From Centroberyx gerrardi (lineage: Eukaryota > Chordata > Actinopteri > Beryciformes > Berycidae): DNA of 64,000 bases. The translations under genes were made by a program, and so were the position numbers. The stretch is taken from contig NC_135997.1 in assembly GCF_048128805.1 (NCBI RefSeq), positions 22,739,815 through 22,803,814 on the forward strand, given 5' to 3'. The notes under the pieces are model-generated. The model ran no database searches. It was given only the letters and a program-made list of their open reading frames with translations, and had not been told where the DNA came from. Positions 1-12,786 of this stretch are shown here, one piece after another (within the stretch, counting starts at the first letter, position 1; every line of letters starts with the position of its first letter).

Positions 1-1012
1 CTGCAGAAATCAAACCGATGTAAGCTCAGAATTTAGTCACTTGCTTGTCAACTGTTTGCCACACCTTTTGCTTCATCTCTTTTAGCCAACAATCTTTAAT
101 AAATTCATCATCAATCCAGAGAGCCACAACAGTTTTTACTGTTTGTTTTTTCACTGGTGTATGTTTGTTAATAATGGGGAGAAGAAATGTATCAAAAGCT
201 GTTTTGATTGCCATATCCACAGTCCAGCAAATATGATTCCAAGGGATCTCTTGTAGACCATCTTAGGTGTCGCCTTGGGTACTTTTGCTTTTCTTGTTAT
301 GGCCAATATGTTATGGTCATTACACCCAATGGGAAGTGATGCTCCCTTAGCAGAGCTCTATAGCGTCCATAAAATTAGCAGGTTGATGTCACATTTCCAA
401 CACTATTAACACAGACTCATGTCAGCTGATTAATAACCTGAGTTAGATGACATGCATTAGCTACAGAAGTTTACTCTTCAGCGGACAGTCCAGTGACAGC
501 CAATCAATACCGAGATCTCCCATCAAATAATTTCATTTCTAGCATCTCACACATCATCGAGCATTTCACACATGATGTCGAAATAGGCTTCCTATGAATA
601 GAGGTTTAACTCTATGTTTATGTGGGGGTGAAGCTGCACTTCAATGTTTCTTGGCAAGAGGTCACACCTTATTTTTGCTGGGATGTGGCTATGCATGTAT
701 TTGTCAACTCCCCTCCATGGATGTTCCTGTCCTTCCAGTAAATATTATACCCTTGTAGATTTAGGGCACTAACTTTCACATTCAAGGAAACACTGTTTTT
801 GCATATATAGCATATGTCCAACAGCTCTTACTTCACATTAAACACTTCACCGAAAAGTTGTAACCAATTTCCATGACATTTCCAAAACATTTTGGATATG
901 CATCAATTTCCATTTCATTTTGCAGGCCGGGAAAACAATTTTCCCCAGTCTTGTATGACTGTAGGAACCCTGCAGCTATTTTCATGCCCAGGTTTGTGTC
1001 TGATAGACTTAC
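1..1012. other. amfr intron 9 (partial)
   Basis: No coding signal was recognised on either strand here. The sequence expected in the next amfr exon, after the glycine codon split at 1013, does not occur, so this stretch is read as intron running past the left edge. Confidence 0.6.
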
Positions 1013-4000
1013 CATCAAAGTGGAAGAAGTGGTTGTGTTGGTTGATATGTGGTCTGGCATCTACTGCAGCTCCTCCAGGGCCCATGTTGTCTTCCAAGCC
1101 CCCTCCCTGCTGCTGGCCTCCCGCCTGGCCCCCATCGCCGCTGATGTTCAGGGACATCCTGCAGGTGGGACACGAGGTGTCCTGCTCTAGCCAGGAGCGC
1201 AAACAGGAGCTGCAGAAACACATAATAGCACACATAATAGCATACATACAAACGCAAATAAGTCACAAACTCATTAAATTCTTCTCTGAATTTTCACCGA
1301 GCTACTCTAACTTCTTGGGAAGTTAGAGAACAAATGTCAAATTTCTAATTTGACATTTGTATTACAAGAGCCAACAGTTGTTCCTTGTTCAAGTTTACCA
1401 CAAAAACTATACCCTTGTATGCAGGATTTTGAGCACTAGCCCATTAAGGATACTGCACACAAGCCTGGCATGTCTAGTTGCCTGCCATCCCTCTCCATTA
1501 GCCATCTTGATTCGGGCTAGGGAAGACAAACTTGCACTGGGCAGAACAATACAAGCCACAGGCTGGTGGCACCAATAAAATTTCCATCCCTGTATCGTGC
1601 ATAGCAGCAATTCCTGTTGATTGGAAAGTCACTCTTTACTTGTGAAAGAGATGGCCGCAGGGTAGTTTGCGTGCTGTCATCATGGCATCCCAGCAGATGG
1701 CACAGTCATCATCGTTAGCTGCCAGCTCCTCTGCAGTAGCAACAGCAAACCTGCAAACAAAACACAAAGTACACAAAGTTCATGGTACAATACTGTATAA
1801 CACCCCCCACACACACACACAGCAAAAATGTGCCTTTATAGATGATGATATTATGAAGGAGACACAAATAATAATGGCAGGAAAATAATAGGATAGGATA
1901 TCTACAAACTCCATTAGAAATAATTTATCTAGTTAGTTATTTTATTGACACAAAAGGTTGAAACATTTGGGTCCAAACAATATACAAAAAAAAAATCATA
2001 TATACAAAAAACCCATAAGTTAAAATATTATAAGGTAATACAATTAACAACACAAAATCCCATCACTCAGAAACAAAGAAACCAAAAACCCTGAAGGAAA
2101 AGAAAGAAAAATCTACCTGGCCTCCATGTTGTTGATGACACGAAGATAGTTCTTGTGGCGGCGGACGCGGCGCTGGACCTCATGGAATAGATAGCGCAGT
2201 TGCATGAAGATAACCAAGCTTGCCATGGATAGCCAGATGTTACCAAAAAGCTAATGAAAGAAATATGGACAAAGAAAGAGCAAGAGCAATAGAGGGAGCA
2301 GAGAGAGGAGAGAGTGAGAGAGGATAGGCCAAGGATTAAACTGCAGATCAAATACAGGTCAAACTGAGCTCATATTTTCAAGAATTAAGAAAAACTGACT
2401 GCAATTTAAATGAGTTTCAGAGACTCCATGGTCAAGAATATTACTTAACACATCAATGCTGTTTAAACTTTCACATGAAGCAAACAAAATACCAAAATTA
2501 AAAAAGAGTTATGAGACTTTCACCAAACAGAAGTGGGCATTCCTTATTATTAGTATACTGCACAGGCCTGCCCAGAGGGGCCACTCTGTCATTTCTGTCA
2601 TGTCTCACCAGCATGTGGATATGGTGCATGAGGTCCAGGAAGAGCATAGCCAGCTCCATGATGAAGTCTGTGTAGTAGACATATGTTCCCTTACTCTCCC
2701 AAGTCCCTGGGTGGTTCAGATCCCACAGGTGGATGGAGTACCTAGAGGGAGACACACAGCTCTTTAAGGCCATTAAACATGGGCAATATACGGACAGAAT
2801 GGTGGTGGGCAATATTGCTCTCAGCTTAATTGGGAAATGGAAAATGAGGCAAAATGAATACATACAAAATAATATAAAAAGACTATAGGGCATAATTGCT
2901 GGTAAATTTGCTCAACTACACTGCCTTAAAAAGTTCCCTGTGTGGCACAGCCTTCATTTCCGGATGCTCAGATCAGTTCAGTTTTAATACAAAGACGATG
3001 ATACATGGGAAACATTTTGAGGCAATGTTGCCTTCAGCAGGAATAGATAGCAATAGATTGGCAAATGGAACTAAATCCATTTGGATAGCATAAACAAGGA
3101 TAGGGAATATAAGTATAGTGAAAAAATATGATTGGTCAAAGCTGCCCATCTTCCATTTCCACGTAATTGTATATAATGGCTTTAAGCCAACATGCCTGGT
3201 TAAAAAAGGCCACAAATGGTAGAAATAGTCCCAGGCTGCTGAACCTTCATCTACTATGTGTACTAAACACAGAATAAACACAAGCTAAGGGCTTCACATG
3301 AACCACTCAGTCATTCACTGTTACAGTACAGGGCAATGGGTTTCCGCAAACGCAATTCTGCTATGTATTAAGCTAACAGCGCTTCATTTTACAATAGTTT
3401 ACAAGTGTTAGTTTTAGGCTAAACCCATTAATGAGTGCCTCCCTTGATTAGAGTTTTTGTTGCTAGCCTAATCCTGATCTCCCCTCTTTGGGACAAAGAA
3501 GCCTTTCAAACTGGTGCTCATGGCAACAGAGGAAAAACAAATGGTGGTGCTAATATTAGCCCCTGAACCATTCTAAATCTGCAGAGGCCATGTCAGTGCT
3601 GCTGTGGTGTGTGTCTGAGAGTGCGTGTGCGTGTGGAGGGGGCTTTAAAGGCACTTACCGCATGATGACATGCCCCGTGCGTACAGTCACCAGCAGACAC
3701 TGAAAAAAGATTATATATCAGTTAATACACAGGTGAATATGATGTAATTCTTGCACTTTCATCTTTCCATAAAAACAAATACCAAATATGACATTACAGG
3801 TAATAGAGTGCGACTGCAAAATACTAACAGTATCCGAGTGAAATGGCAGACAATTGCTTTGTACTTAAAATGGTACAGTAATGGTTTGTGAGCTTATCAA
3901 GCTCATCCTCTCTTGAAAATGATGTATTCCCTTTTGAGGACAGCTTCTAGTCTGATAAATTAAATGAAGTGCACCTGAAGGACATAGGCATATTATTTGA

Positions 4001-7000
4001 AATCTTTATCTAATACATGGGCCTAACCAAAAGCTTGTGTGATTTTGTACCTACTGATTAATAGAGATTGCTCTGCATCTGCATTAATAATTCTGTGTAG
4101 CCTACTTTGTGTAAGTGTTGTCAGCACTGTCCAAATTCCAATTCAATAAGCAGGGATAAAAAAGGAAATAAACATAACACACAGGCATTTTAAGTATACT
4201 CATTTTTGGAGAAAATTTGTCCACATAACCATTTTCTGATCAGGTATACTTAAAAACAAAAAGATCTTTTTGCAGAGCAGATGTCCATTTTCACCCAATT
4301 GTGGTGCCTGGCTCTCACCTCCGCTGCCATAAAGGAGAGGGTGTGCAAGCCATGGGCAGCACCCAGCAGACCGCAGACCACAGCCAGACCACAGCAGTCC
4401 AGCAGCAGGGAGACCAGCAGAGACAGCACTCGCACATGGCTGTTCATGGGAGTGGAGGGGGAGAATGATAGCTGTATGGGGGAAAACATGATATACATTT
4501 AAACAGATTGAAAATGGACTGCAGGGTAGGTCCAATAATTAATTCAACTGCAAGAGGAGGGAGGGTTTTGAGCATGCATGCATGCACACACACAAACACA
4601 CACCCCTACAGCCTTGCACTACTGGCCAGCACTAAGCAGCATCACTGGTTGGTTCAGTACCTTACTAAAGGGGTGTTTCTACAGCAGTTGTTGAGAGATG
4701 AGAAAGTGCTTCAATTTCCCTTGCCCTTCCAGATTTTACTCAACCAGTCCATGTTTTCAAACCTCAGTCACAAGCTTCCTTCTCTAACTCGTTGGCTCCC
4801 TCCTCCCAAACAAAAATGTTTGTGACTGACTGCTAACATTGTCCCCAGTGTATAGAACACATTTTACAACCCCAGGACTAAGTGTAAAAAAAAAAGTGTC
4901 TAAAAAGTCAAAAATACAACTGAGACAGAAAAGTTAACTCTTTGAAAATACCACAAGATTAGTCCAGGACACTGATATTACCCTATTCCTGTAACCTCAG
5001 GCAGTTCAACCAACACTTGTGATTATTAACCCAAAGCTAGAAACCAGAGGAACAGGCCCCTATTCTGTGACATCATCAAGATGCACAGCTCTTTATAGGA
5101 GTGGTGGGAGAGGACGACGGCTCGGGTGACACATTAACCAAGTACTGACAGACTGCTAACCTATAGACCTACAGCCAGAGCTGCACGTGGTGAGAGTGCC
5201 ACAAGACATTCATACACCAGCGGATATGCACTGATACAAACATTTTACAGCTGGGCTGGCAGAAATGACCTGCTGGTACACTTGACACCCAGTCAGCATT
5301 ACATCACAGATAACATACAAACCTGATACCCCTTTCAAATGTCATTACTTGTAAGGAGGTGATTAACTCTGATATTTTGTTTTTTCCAACATGCAGAACA
5401 TAATCTGATACAGGGAGGGTAATGTCAATGATGCGGCTGAAACAGTATCAGTAGCCAAACATGCAAGCACAAGGTACTATTAATAGATCCAGACCTGAAA
5501 ACAGTACTGTATGATCATGCTCAGTCTGCAGACCTACAAACAGCAGCAGTGCTAAAACAGTCACAGAAAAAGTAGGTCTGGCCCTATCATGTTTACTCTG
5601 TAGCCTGAACAGGAACAGGCTCATCTAGACCTATTAAATGGAATGGAACAAGGTCTACAAAGTCTGACAGCAATGATGCATGGGCAACATTTTGAGGTAT
5701 TGTAGATGGGCAATTATGCCAATAATTATAACCAAGAGGTTTTTTTTGTTATCCATGTTGATTGTGCTTAACCCTACCCCTGCTTAAGGCAATACTGGCT
5801 ATTTCCATTGCCTCATGTTTCATCACGTTTGCATCTACTTAAGCATGGTAATATGATAATCCATTCAAAAGAACCTTTATGTACTGTTTGCAACTAACAT
5901 TTCTGAACTCATGTGTATCCTACCCTCACAAGTAAGAGCTTAAAACAGCCTGGAGGCGCTATAGCAGAAAATTATAACTTCCCATCACCAGGGCCCCATG
6001 ACAACAGTGTGCTTTACTCTGAGGCAGTGTTTCCTTCACCCTTCACTCCTTTCTTTCCAGGAAAGACAGGCTTGATTGAGTGGCCCATCCAATCAATTCA
6101 ATGGTAGGCTATACATTGTTGCACAGTTTTGTACATATAGTAAAGTATTTATATAGTCAGTAAATTATTCTAAATTACTCATAACTAATTATTAACTAAT
6201 TATTATTTAGTTATTAGTGGGTTATTATAATGTCTCTACAACTAGCCTTTACAACATAAAGCACACTTGGGTAGTAAATTACTAGTGTAAAAACAGCATA
6301 TCTTGGTAACATGCTACATATACCATTTGATGCATGTTTTTATCCAAAGCGCCTTACAGTACCATGAATGCGTACATTTTTGGCATGGATGGCCCCAGTG
6401 GGAATGGAACCCCTAACTCTGGAAATGTTAGCACCATGCTCTACCTGTTGTTGCTACATAGAAGATTGTCTTACAAAGCATCCATAAAATAAGCTCTGGG
6501 TCATAGCAAAAGAGTGAAAATGACTATGTAGTTTATAAAACCTACATATTCAAAGCGGTCTTTGCAGAGCTGGACCATGAGGTGTAGAAAGACCAGGGCA
6601 GAGAACCACAGACACCACATGACCACCTCCTCCACTGTCTGCACGTTCAGTACGCCAAAGATGAAGATGAACTTGTAGAAGATGAAGTTCCAGAACTTAT
6701 CTTTCAGGTGCTGAGGGATGAACACAGAGCAAACTGAGGTGTCAGACATATCAAGCTGTAATAAGTGTAAGGCTATATCCAACAGTGAAGGTTAGGTTTG
6801 TGTTATAACAGTATTTCAAAAAGATACAAGTTGGGACCCAACTGAGCTCATAGGCCTGTTTCCTGATGGGTCGACACTTAACAAGAGCTGCAATGCATAT
6901 TTTCAGGAGCCTGGGTCCCTGCGTTCTCATTTGGGCCTTGTTTGCAAGAGGTTAATAATATAAAATAGATACGATCAGCTTTATCGTAACACTGTTGTGA

Positions 7001-7463
7001 CTACACAACTCACCTGCTTCTCACTGACTCTCAGGGGCCCAAACACCACACACTGGATCATCTTAGCGATTAACATCAAAGAGCAGCAAAACGTGTTGAC
7101 TAACACCTGGGGAGGGACAAAGAAGAAAGAAACATTATTGTTTTGGTAAACAAACAAACAATACTATCTTATCAGACAATACAAAGTCCTATATTGTATA
7201 AAACTCACCCATACAAAAAGACTGTCAGTGACGAGATACCACAGGACAGCAGTTGCCAATTCTGTGTCCCCAATATCATTACTTAGATGTTCAAGATCAA
7301 CTTCAGAGGGAGTAGGTGTTTCATCTGTCTCCAAGGTCCCAAAGCCCTGGTCAGTCACAGTGGTATAGGCACTGAAGATGCTGCCAGCGAGCAGAGCCAC
7401 ACTCAGCGCTGTGTAGGTCTGCAGGCTAGGCCAAGGAAACCTCTCCAAGAACAGTAGAGGCAT
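1013..7463 (-). CDS. amfr: Amfr/gp78-like ER membrane E3 ubiquitin ligase (5' part, nine coding exons)
   Basis: AMFR (gp78) is a polytopic ER ubiquitin ligase acting in ER-associated degradation. Coding exons on the minus strand, in transcript order, are 7463-7209, 7106-7014, 6710-6546, 4471-4319, 3699-3659, 2741-2609, 2250-2117, 1750-1640 and 1209-1013. All are joined by GT-AG sites with matching phases and give about 427 codons. The protein starts MPLLFLERFPWPSLQTYTAL, as in mammalian AMFR. Hydrophobic membrane segments fill roughly residues 15-300. The RING-H2 domain is at about 341-380: CAIC in exon 8, then CGHLFHNSCLRSW split across exons 8 and 9, then CPTC. The last exon ends in NQHNHFFHFDG. 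The remaining exons, expected to encode the CUE, p97-binding and E2-binding regions of the family, are not in the window and should lie to the left. The gene is divergent from the receptor pair. Teleosts may carry two amfr copies; I cannot say which this is. Confidence 0.93.
1303..1365. repeat. Two adjacent short perfect hairpins in amfr intron 8
   Basis: CTAACTTC and GAAGTTAG flank a TGG-type centre. Immediately after, ACAAATGTCAAAT pairs with ATTTGACATTTGT around a few bases. The intron separates the two halves of the RING domain. They could be a tiny MITE remnant; no function is implied. Confidence 0.5.
6320..6460 (-). repeat. tRNA-derived SINE fragment (degenerate)
   Basis: Read on the minus strand the segment has an A-box-like TAGAGCATGGTGC and a B-box-like GGTTCCATTCC at tRNA spacing. 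They are followed by a tail containing the TTATCCAAAGCGCCTTACAG motif (written on the plus strand), common in dispersed teleost repeats. It sits in an amfr intron and is too degenerate to be a working tRNA. Confidence 0.55.
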
Positions 7464-7550
7464 TGCAATGTTGAGGCTCTACTTCTCACACCACCAAACT
7501 TGGGAAATTAGCGTATAATGATCCCCGAGCTGAATGAACTCTGCAAACAA

Positions 7551-8260
7551 CCTGTGAAGGCAGAATGTGTGTATAAATAATAGAAAAGTAGCTGTAACAG
7601 TTAGGTGATTTACAATTTGTTAGACTTGCAGTTAACGTAAATGTTAATTACATTAATGCAAACGTTACCTGATCATTGCTAATGGTAACTAACCAGTGTT
7701 GTGTAAATGAGTTTTCAACAGTCTTATAATTGAGACAAGATTCAAGGCGAGATCTTTTGGCTAACATTAAGACAGAGTGCAGCTAACGTCGTTAGCCTGT
7801 TATCGTTACCCAGTAAGTTAGCGTTAGTTAATGTCAATGTTACCAAGTGAAGCTACGTTAGCCAAATAACGTTAGACAGTTGGTAACGGTGCAAAATACT
7901 TACTGATACGACTGTCTTTAGCTAAGTGCGTTAATTTAATTCTGCTGCTGGATAACGATTATAACCCGAGTAGTTAAATAATGGGAGTTCACGCCCCTAA
8001 CATAACCTGTTTAGCTATTTACCCAGCTAGCTACATTAGCTAACACTAGCTCGCTAGTTAGCTACGTAGCTAACTGTTTGCTAGCCCCAATAGATACCAA
8101 GCTCGTAAACCTTGACTTACAGTTTGTCAATATTCCAGTTATATCGGATAGCCAACGCCCCTTGTTGTATTCAATCCTTTACTTTTGATGTTTTAATATG
8201 AAGATCGAAGTTGACAGCCTCGTCATGTTTATTTTCGACTAGCAAGCAGTAGGTTATGTG
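7551..8260 (-). promoter_or_regulatory. amfr: amfr 5'UTR intron and probable non-coding first exon / promoter
   Basis: Upstream of the amfr ATG the minus strand has an acceptor-like CTTCACAG ending at 7552. A strong donor (AACT followed by GTAAGT) has its last exonic base at 8121. This suggests a 5'UTR intron of about 570 bp (8120-7552) and a non-coding exon 1 from 8121 to somewhere near 8250. No TATA box is evident. The start of transcription is inferred, not seen. The intron carries many GCTAAC/GTTAGC motifs, described in the findings. Confidence 0.5.
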
Positions 8261-8307
8261 AGAGGAGACTTTCTTTTGCGCATCATAACAACGTCATCAT
8301 AACAACT

Positions 8308-8980
8308 TTAAAGTCACAATGATATGAAAAACGTTATCCCACCTCGTCAGCAAATTCTCCTTATCTTAATGTACATCTACTTGTCAATATATGCCTAAAA
8401 ATACCAAATTTTATTTTCTCGTATTTTTGTATCAAATCCCATTACTTTTACTTCCTGGAAAACGTTGTATGTTTAGTGTTGGCGTCATGTCGTACCGTGT
8501 CGTACCCGTAGCGGCGTACATTAAAAGAAAAAATATTCTTCTTCTTCTTTGTGTTTATAGGGGGTCGCAAATCAGCTTAAATAGGTGCATACCGCCACCT
8601 ACTATACCGGAGTGTGTAGAATCAAGGCTCTAATCCACTATATCCTACATGTAAGTGTGTGTCTGTGAGTGTGTCTCTAATCTTGTTTCTACTACAAAAG
8701 TCCCATTCCTTGTATTGTTATCTACACGCAATAATCCTTTCAAACCAGTCCCTTATTCATTCCATGATTATTCACTGAATCGCTCGACAAAATCTGAAGA
8801 GTGGGCGGGACGTGATTCAGGAGTCTGGAACCAGGCTACCCTCTGTAACCTTAGCACAAAATCTTTCCCTGTCTAAATTATATTTATTACAGTAAAAATG
8901 TACATACTCTACATTTTCTATTTCATTATACCAATAATACCATCACAAATTTTTGAACCCCCACTACCTGTCCCATTATA
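8308..8980. repeat. TTAA-ended MITE copy 1, interrupted by other sequence
   Basis: It begins TTAAAGTCACAATGA, like the copies at 32336 and 62672. It shares their internal CATTACTTTTACTTCCTGGA block and the GTCGTACC...GGCGTACAT block up to about 8522. Homology resumes near 8931 with CCATCACA(A/G)ATTTTTGAAC. The roughly 400 bp between is absent from the other copies. It starts with a TTCTTCTTCTT run and contains CATACCGCCACCTACTATAC, so it looks like another element inserted into the MITE. The 3' inverted terminus was not found. Confidence 0.6.
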
Positions 8981-9803
8981 AAACCTGCAACTTCACAAAT
9001 GGCATTAGTGGTAATGTGGTCGTAAGGCAGTGTATTTTTTGTTGAGGTCCCGGTGGCTGGAATTGATTAATTTTGAAGAATATGGAATTTGTGACACCTC
9101 AGGATTATAGACTCTATCACACTTTTTTTGTAATTTCGTGATCAGAGGTACAAAGCACCAGTGCAGCTGCGGCACAATTGTAAAATGAGTTGGATTTGCA
9201 GGAATATATTATCAATCCAATCAGCTCCTCTTATTCCCTTTAAAAGCAGTGTGTTTCCAGCCATGGTGCACAGACAGTTTTGTAATGAATGAGAGTCCAG
9301 ACCGGCTGCGCCAAAAAAAAGAGAGGAAAAAGAGGAAACTGATGTACTCGTTCAGGAGGGGCAGAGTTGCAAGGCACTGATGTGGAATTTATGTTTCTGG
9401 AGATAATGAAATTCCTGTCGCTATGCTTTCCATGCACATCGACAGCTTTATGTTGCAAGACAATGATTCACACAATCTTCACATGTGCATAAAACCTAAC
9501 TATATTAAGCTATGGTCTGAACTATAACATGAAAAAAGCACTAAAGCACTAGAATTAAGAAAAATGACCAATGCCTCTTCTTCTTGACTGCCTAAGAATA
9601 GAATAACGAGTAGAGAAAAAACATCTAAATGAACCTTGAACTTTTCCCCACTATTATCTTCAGAATGATAGGCGGGTAGGCTATCCACTTTATTGTGATT
9701 TCATGCATCCCATTGGTTTTGGGGCTTCAATCTTTAATCTGACACTCATTTCCCAGGCTTCCACAGTCTATGATTTCATTTGGGTAATAATAATTTGAGC
9801 AAT
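8981..9803. other. Intergenic spacer between amfr and receptor copy 1
   Basis: No gene was recognised. It is moderately AT-rich, with a purine run near 9315-9345. An inverted CCAAT box (CCATTGG) lies near 9711, upstream of the receptor TATA box. Confidence 0.5.
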
Positions 9804-9810
9804 TATAAAA
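9804..9810 (+). promoter_or_regulatory. TATA box for leukotriene receptor copy 1
   Basis: TATAAAA lies about 120 bp before the chosen ATG, predicting a start near 9835 and a roughly 95-nt leader. The leader is open in the receptor frame but contains no in-frame ATG before 9930. Confidence 0.5.
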
Positions 9811-9929
9811 GACCTTTGACTTGTTTATTCGTCACGCAAGGTAAATCATTACATGGCCATCAAATTATCTCAGTTACTTTCAGTTCTAACCTGTTGTGTT
9901 ATAGAGAAGTGAAGGCTAAAAATACAAAA

Positions 9930-10958
9930 ATGAGCATCTCGTACACTTCAGAGAATGCTACAGGCTTAGCGGTAGATCAGCGGTCTGCTGTAGGTGGTCC
10001 AGTTTCCAGTGTGATCCTGGGCCTGTCCTTCCTGGTGGGGGTTCCGGGGAACCTGCTGGTGATCTGGACTATCCTGAGACATGTCACGCAGCGCTCCCAC
10101 ACCGTGGTGCTCATCCTTCACCTGGCTGCCGCTGACCTGCTGGTGCTCATCACCCTGCCTCTGTGGATCTACTCCCTGGCGTACTCCTGGGTCTTCGGAG
10201 AGGCCTCCTGCAAGGCCATGGTGTACATCATCAAAGTCTGCATGTTCAGCAGCGTCTTCTTCATCACCCTCATGAGTGTGGAGCGCTTTCTGTTCATCCG
10301 GTATCCTTTTGAGATGCTGGCATGGAAGGACACGGCCATTATGGACACATTTCTGGGAGTCATGTGGCTCCTGGCTTTCCTTTTGGGAGTTCCTGCCATA
10401 CTGACCCAGCGTGTGGATACAATTGATGGGACTGAGCAGTGTCTTGAAATGGAGTACAGCTCTGTGGCACAAGAGATGATTTGCTTATGCCTGGACACTT
10501 TGGGGGGCTTTGTAGCTCCCTTCACCATCCTTGGTATCTGTTACTGTCTAGTAGCTGCCCAGCTCAAGGGCATGCATCTCCAACACAAACAGAAATCCAT
10601 GGTTCTCATCAGCAGTGTGGTGATAGCCTTCACACTGTGTTGGTTGCCTTACCATATCATCAACATTATTGATCTGGTTTGCATCCTAACACGGGACACA
10701 AATGATGGAGCTAGATGTGCGCCGGAGAGTTTAATCTTCATCTCTGGGGCCCTTACCTTCATTAGCAGCTCAGTGAATCCTGTGCTGTACGCCCTCATTG
10801 CTAAGAATTTCCAAGGGAGTCTCCAGGAGACCCGATTGGTCAGGCTGTTCCAGGAAGTGGCCACTCACACCAACAAACTTAGAGAACAAGTAGTACAGTA
10901 TCAGATTGGCAAGAGAGCAACAAAACCACAGACAGAGCAGATGTCTGACATTGTGTGA
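9930..10958 (+). CDS. ltb4r-like: Leukotriene B4 receptor-like GPCR, copy 1
   Basis: A single-exon class A GPCR of 342 aa. LTB4 receptors are Gi-type chemoattractant receptors on leukocytes. The extracellular N-terminus has an N-glycosylation site (N9-A-T). TM1 carries GVPGN (N41), TM2 carries AAADLL (D69), and C94 is the TM3 disulfide cysteine. The TM3 end is ERF (118-120) in place of DRY. TM6 has CWLPYH, as in BLT1 (WLPYHVVN). TM7 has SSSVNPVLYA. The start at 9930 is the first in-frame ATG; the open frame extends upstream only with non-ATG codons. Codons 28-98 are nearly identical in DNA to copy 2 while the rest is much more diverged and less GC-rich. Its nearest relatives are BLT1/BLT2; which subtype is unresolved. 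Confidence 0.82.
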   Translation: MSISYTSENATGLAVDQRSAVGGPVSSVILGLSFLVGVPGNLLVIWTILRHVTQRSHTVVLILHLAAADLLVLITLPLWIYSLAYSWVFGEASCKAMVYIIKVCMFSSVFFITLMSVERFLFIRYPFEMLAWKDTAIMDTFLGVMWLLAFLLGVPAILTQRVDTIDGTEQCLEMEYSSVAQEMICLCLDTLGGFVAPFTILGICYCLVAAQLKGMHLQHKQKSMVLISSVVIAFTLCWLPYHIINIIDLVCILTRDTNDGARCAPESLIFISGALTFISSSVNPVLYALIAKNFQGSLQETRLVRLFQEVATHTNKLREQVVQYQIGKRATKPQTEQMSDIV

Positions 10959-12786
10959 GAAAAAAGTGTGAAACTGTCACTGTGACAGTGTGAAACTGTG
11001 ACTGTGACTTTTTTTTTTCTCAACAATGCTTGGTTAGTTCAATATAATAGGAAAACTAGGGAGGAATGTTGTTTTCCCTCAGCTTTAGCTCAATTCTGTA
11101 GTTAATTAAGGGAATAGATTTCATAATGGAGGCCTTCATATGAACAACAACATAGGTCTGATTTAAGGTTTTGGCTGACTGTTTACAAATATCACTATCC
11201 TAAGACTGCACATTGCAATATTGCACTGACTCATAAAGACAGCAGAGGTTGTATCTGGTGATGCATAGCGTTCACACTCCAAATTATGTAGGTTGAATAG
11301 AAAACTGAGCATATTAGCTGTTACCAGAGTTGTTTGGCTCTTTGTCTTAAGACGTCAGTTATTTTCCAGGGGAATACCATATCCTCCCATCCTTTTTTCA
11401 AATACACCCCTAGATGTCACTGATGAATACATATGATTATGATGTATATGTTTCTCTAAATGGGAATGATAGTTGTGATCGTCTTAAGTTTTAAATGTGA
11501 TATTCTGCACTATATGTCATATTTTTTGAGGACCTCATGGTTTATATTGTCCAAGTGACAAAATGCTAAAATACTAACCTTCAAATGGTGAGGCCTCTGT
11601 CTTTTTTAGTTGAGAAATGAAATGAAATACCTCACTTAATGTTGACTTAATGTTTTGAAAACTGATAAAATTGTTTCATTTTGAATTATTTTGCACATTA
11701 GTAAAACTTGATCAGAGTAACCCAGATTTTGAAGTAGGACTGTTCTACATGATGTAGTTTCTTGCCTGTTTGTGTGAAAGAAGAAATGTCTAAATAATGT
11801 ATTGTTCTTTGGAGCTGATATTTCAGTTGAATCATTATCAGTTGTATCATATTGGTGATATTAGTTTCAAATGATCTATCGCAGTTCCAAGTAAATAGAA
11901 TAAATAAATAATTGTCTATGGGCTCCAACAATGTTTTCTGTGTTTTGATAAAGTGAATCTGTGTCCTATAAGAAACATGGCAAAAATCAGGATTCTAAGA
12001 GACATTAAATTACAATAGATGCTGAGGTGAAATAATATCATTAGAAGTCATTCATAATCCAGGCTTCCAGGCATGAGGTTAGACTTACTCCTGTGACAAT
12101 GAAATGTTGGAAGAGCTTGTTAAACACAGAACCATGGAGGGCATCAAGGTTGGACCCTTCGTGGTTTACTTATGGGGTGGACAGTCCCATTGGGGCTTTA
12201 TTAAATCTGATCTATGAATACATTACTTTCTGGTTGGAAATCTATTCTATTTATGAGTCGATTATGCATTACCATCAAGAGGCAAAACCTGAAGCTGTTT
12301 AGTTTACAAGTAACTGCAGATTAACTTTGTGAACTGACAGAATGTTTGAATTTTTACATCTAAATGAATCATGGTAGTGCTAGAAGCGCTGTTTTATAAA
12401 ATATGATGCATATAAACACAAAGTTGCTCCCCCAGTTGAGATCACTGGTATAACATATTGGTGTAAGATATGTAAATTCTGTTTTCGGGTGGATTTTTTT
12501 TATTCATTTAATGTCCTTGACTATATCACTTGGACCACATTTCACAGAGCAACTTCATTTCCTTTAACACCCTAATCCAAGATCTCAGCTCTAAAACTTG
12601 ACTTGCTCATTGTCTCTCGTGACACAAGGGCCAGATGGATGAATCATCTCTCCGTCGCTCAGATGGCCCTGTGAGAAACCCCTTTCCTGTTCACTCTACA
12701 CTTAAAGGGAAGTGAAGGCTTGCTTGTGCAGCACTTTTTTTTTTTCTCTTCATGAGGACACCACTGGCAGCACACACGCATGCAGC
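10959..12786. other. 3'UTR of receptor copy 1 and spacer before copy 2
   Basis: AT-rich and without convincing coding sequence. Two overlapping AATAAA signals at 11899-11908 are the likely poly(A) signals for copy 1, giving a 3'UTR near 950 nt. A short GAAGTGAAGGCT block at about 12709 also occurs just before the ATG of copy 1 (about 9906), consistent with tandem duplication including 5' sequence. Confidence 0.5.

Noticed and set aside
6320-6460. Possible tRNA gene
   Set aside because: Only A/B-box-like remnants are present, with no cloverleaf; better explained as a SINE.
9966-10472. 168-codon minus-strand frame opposite receptor copy 1 (and similar frames opposite copy 2)
   Set aside because: Shadow of a GC-rich GPCR coding strand; the same antisense peptide appears opposite both paralogues simply because the sense DNA is shared.
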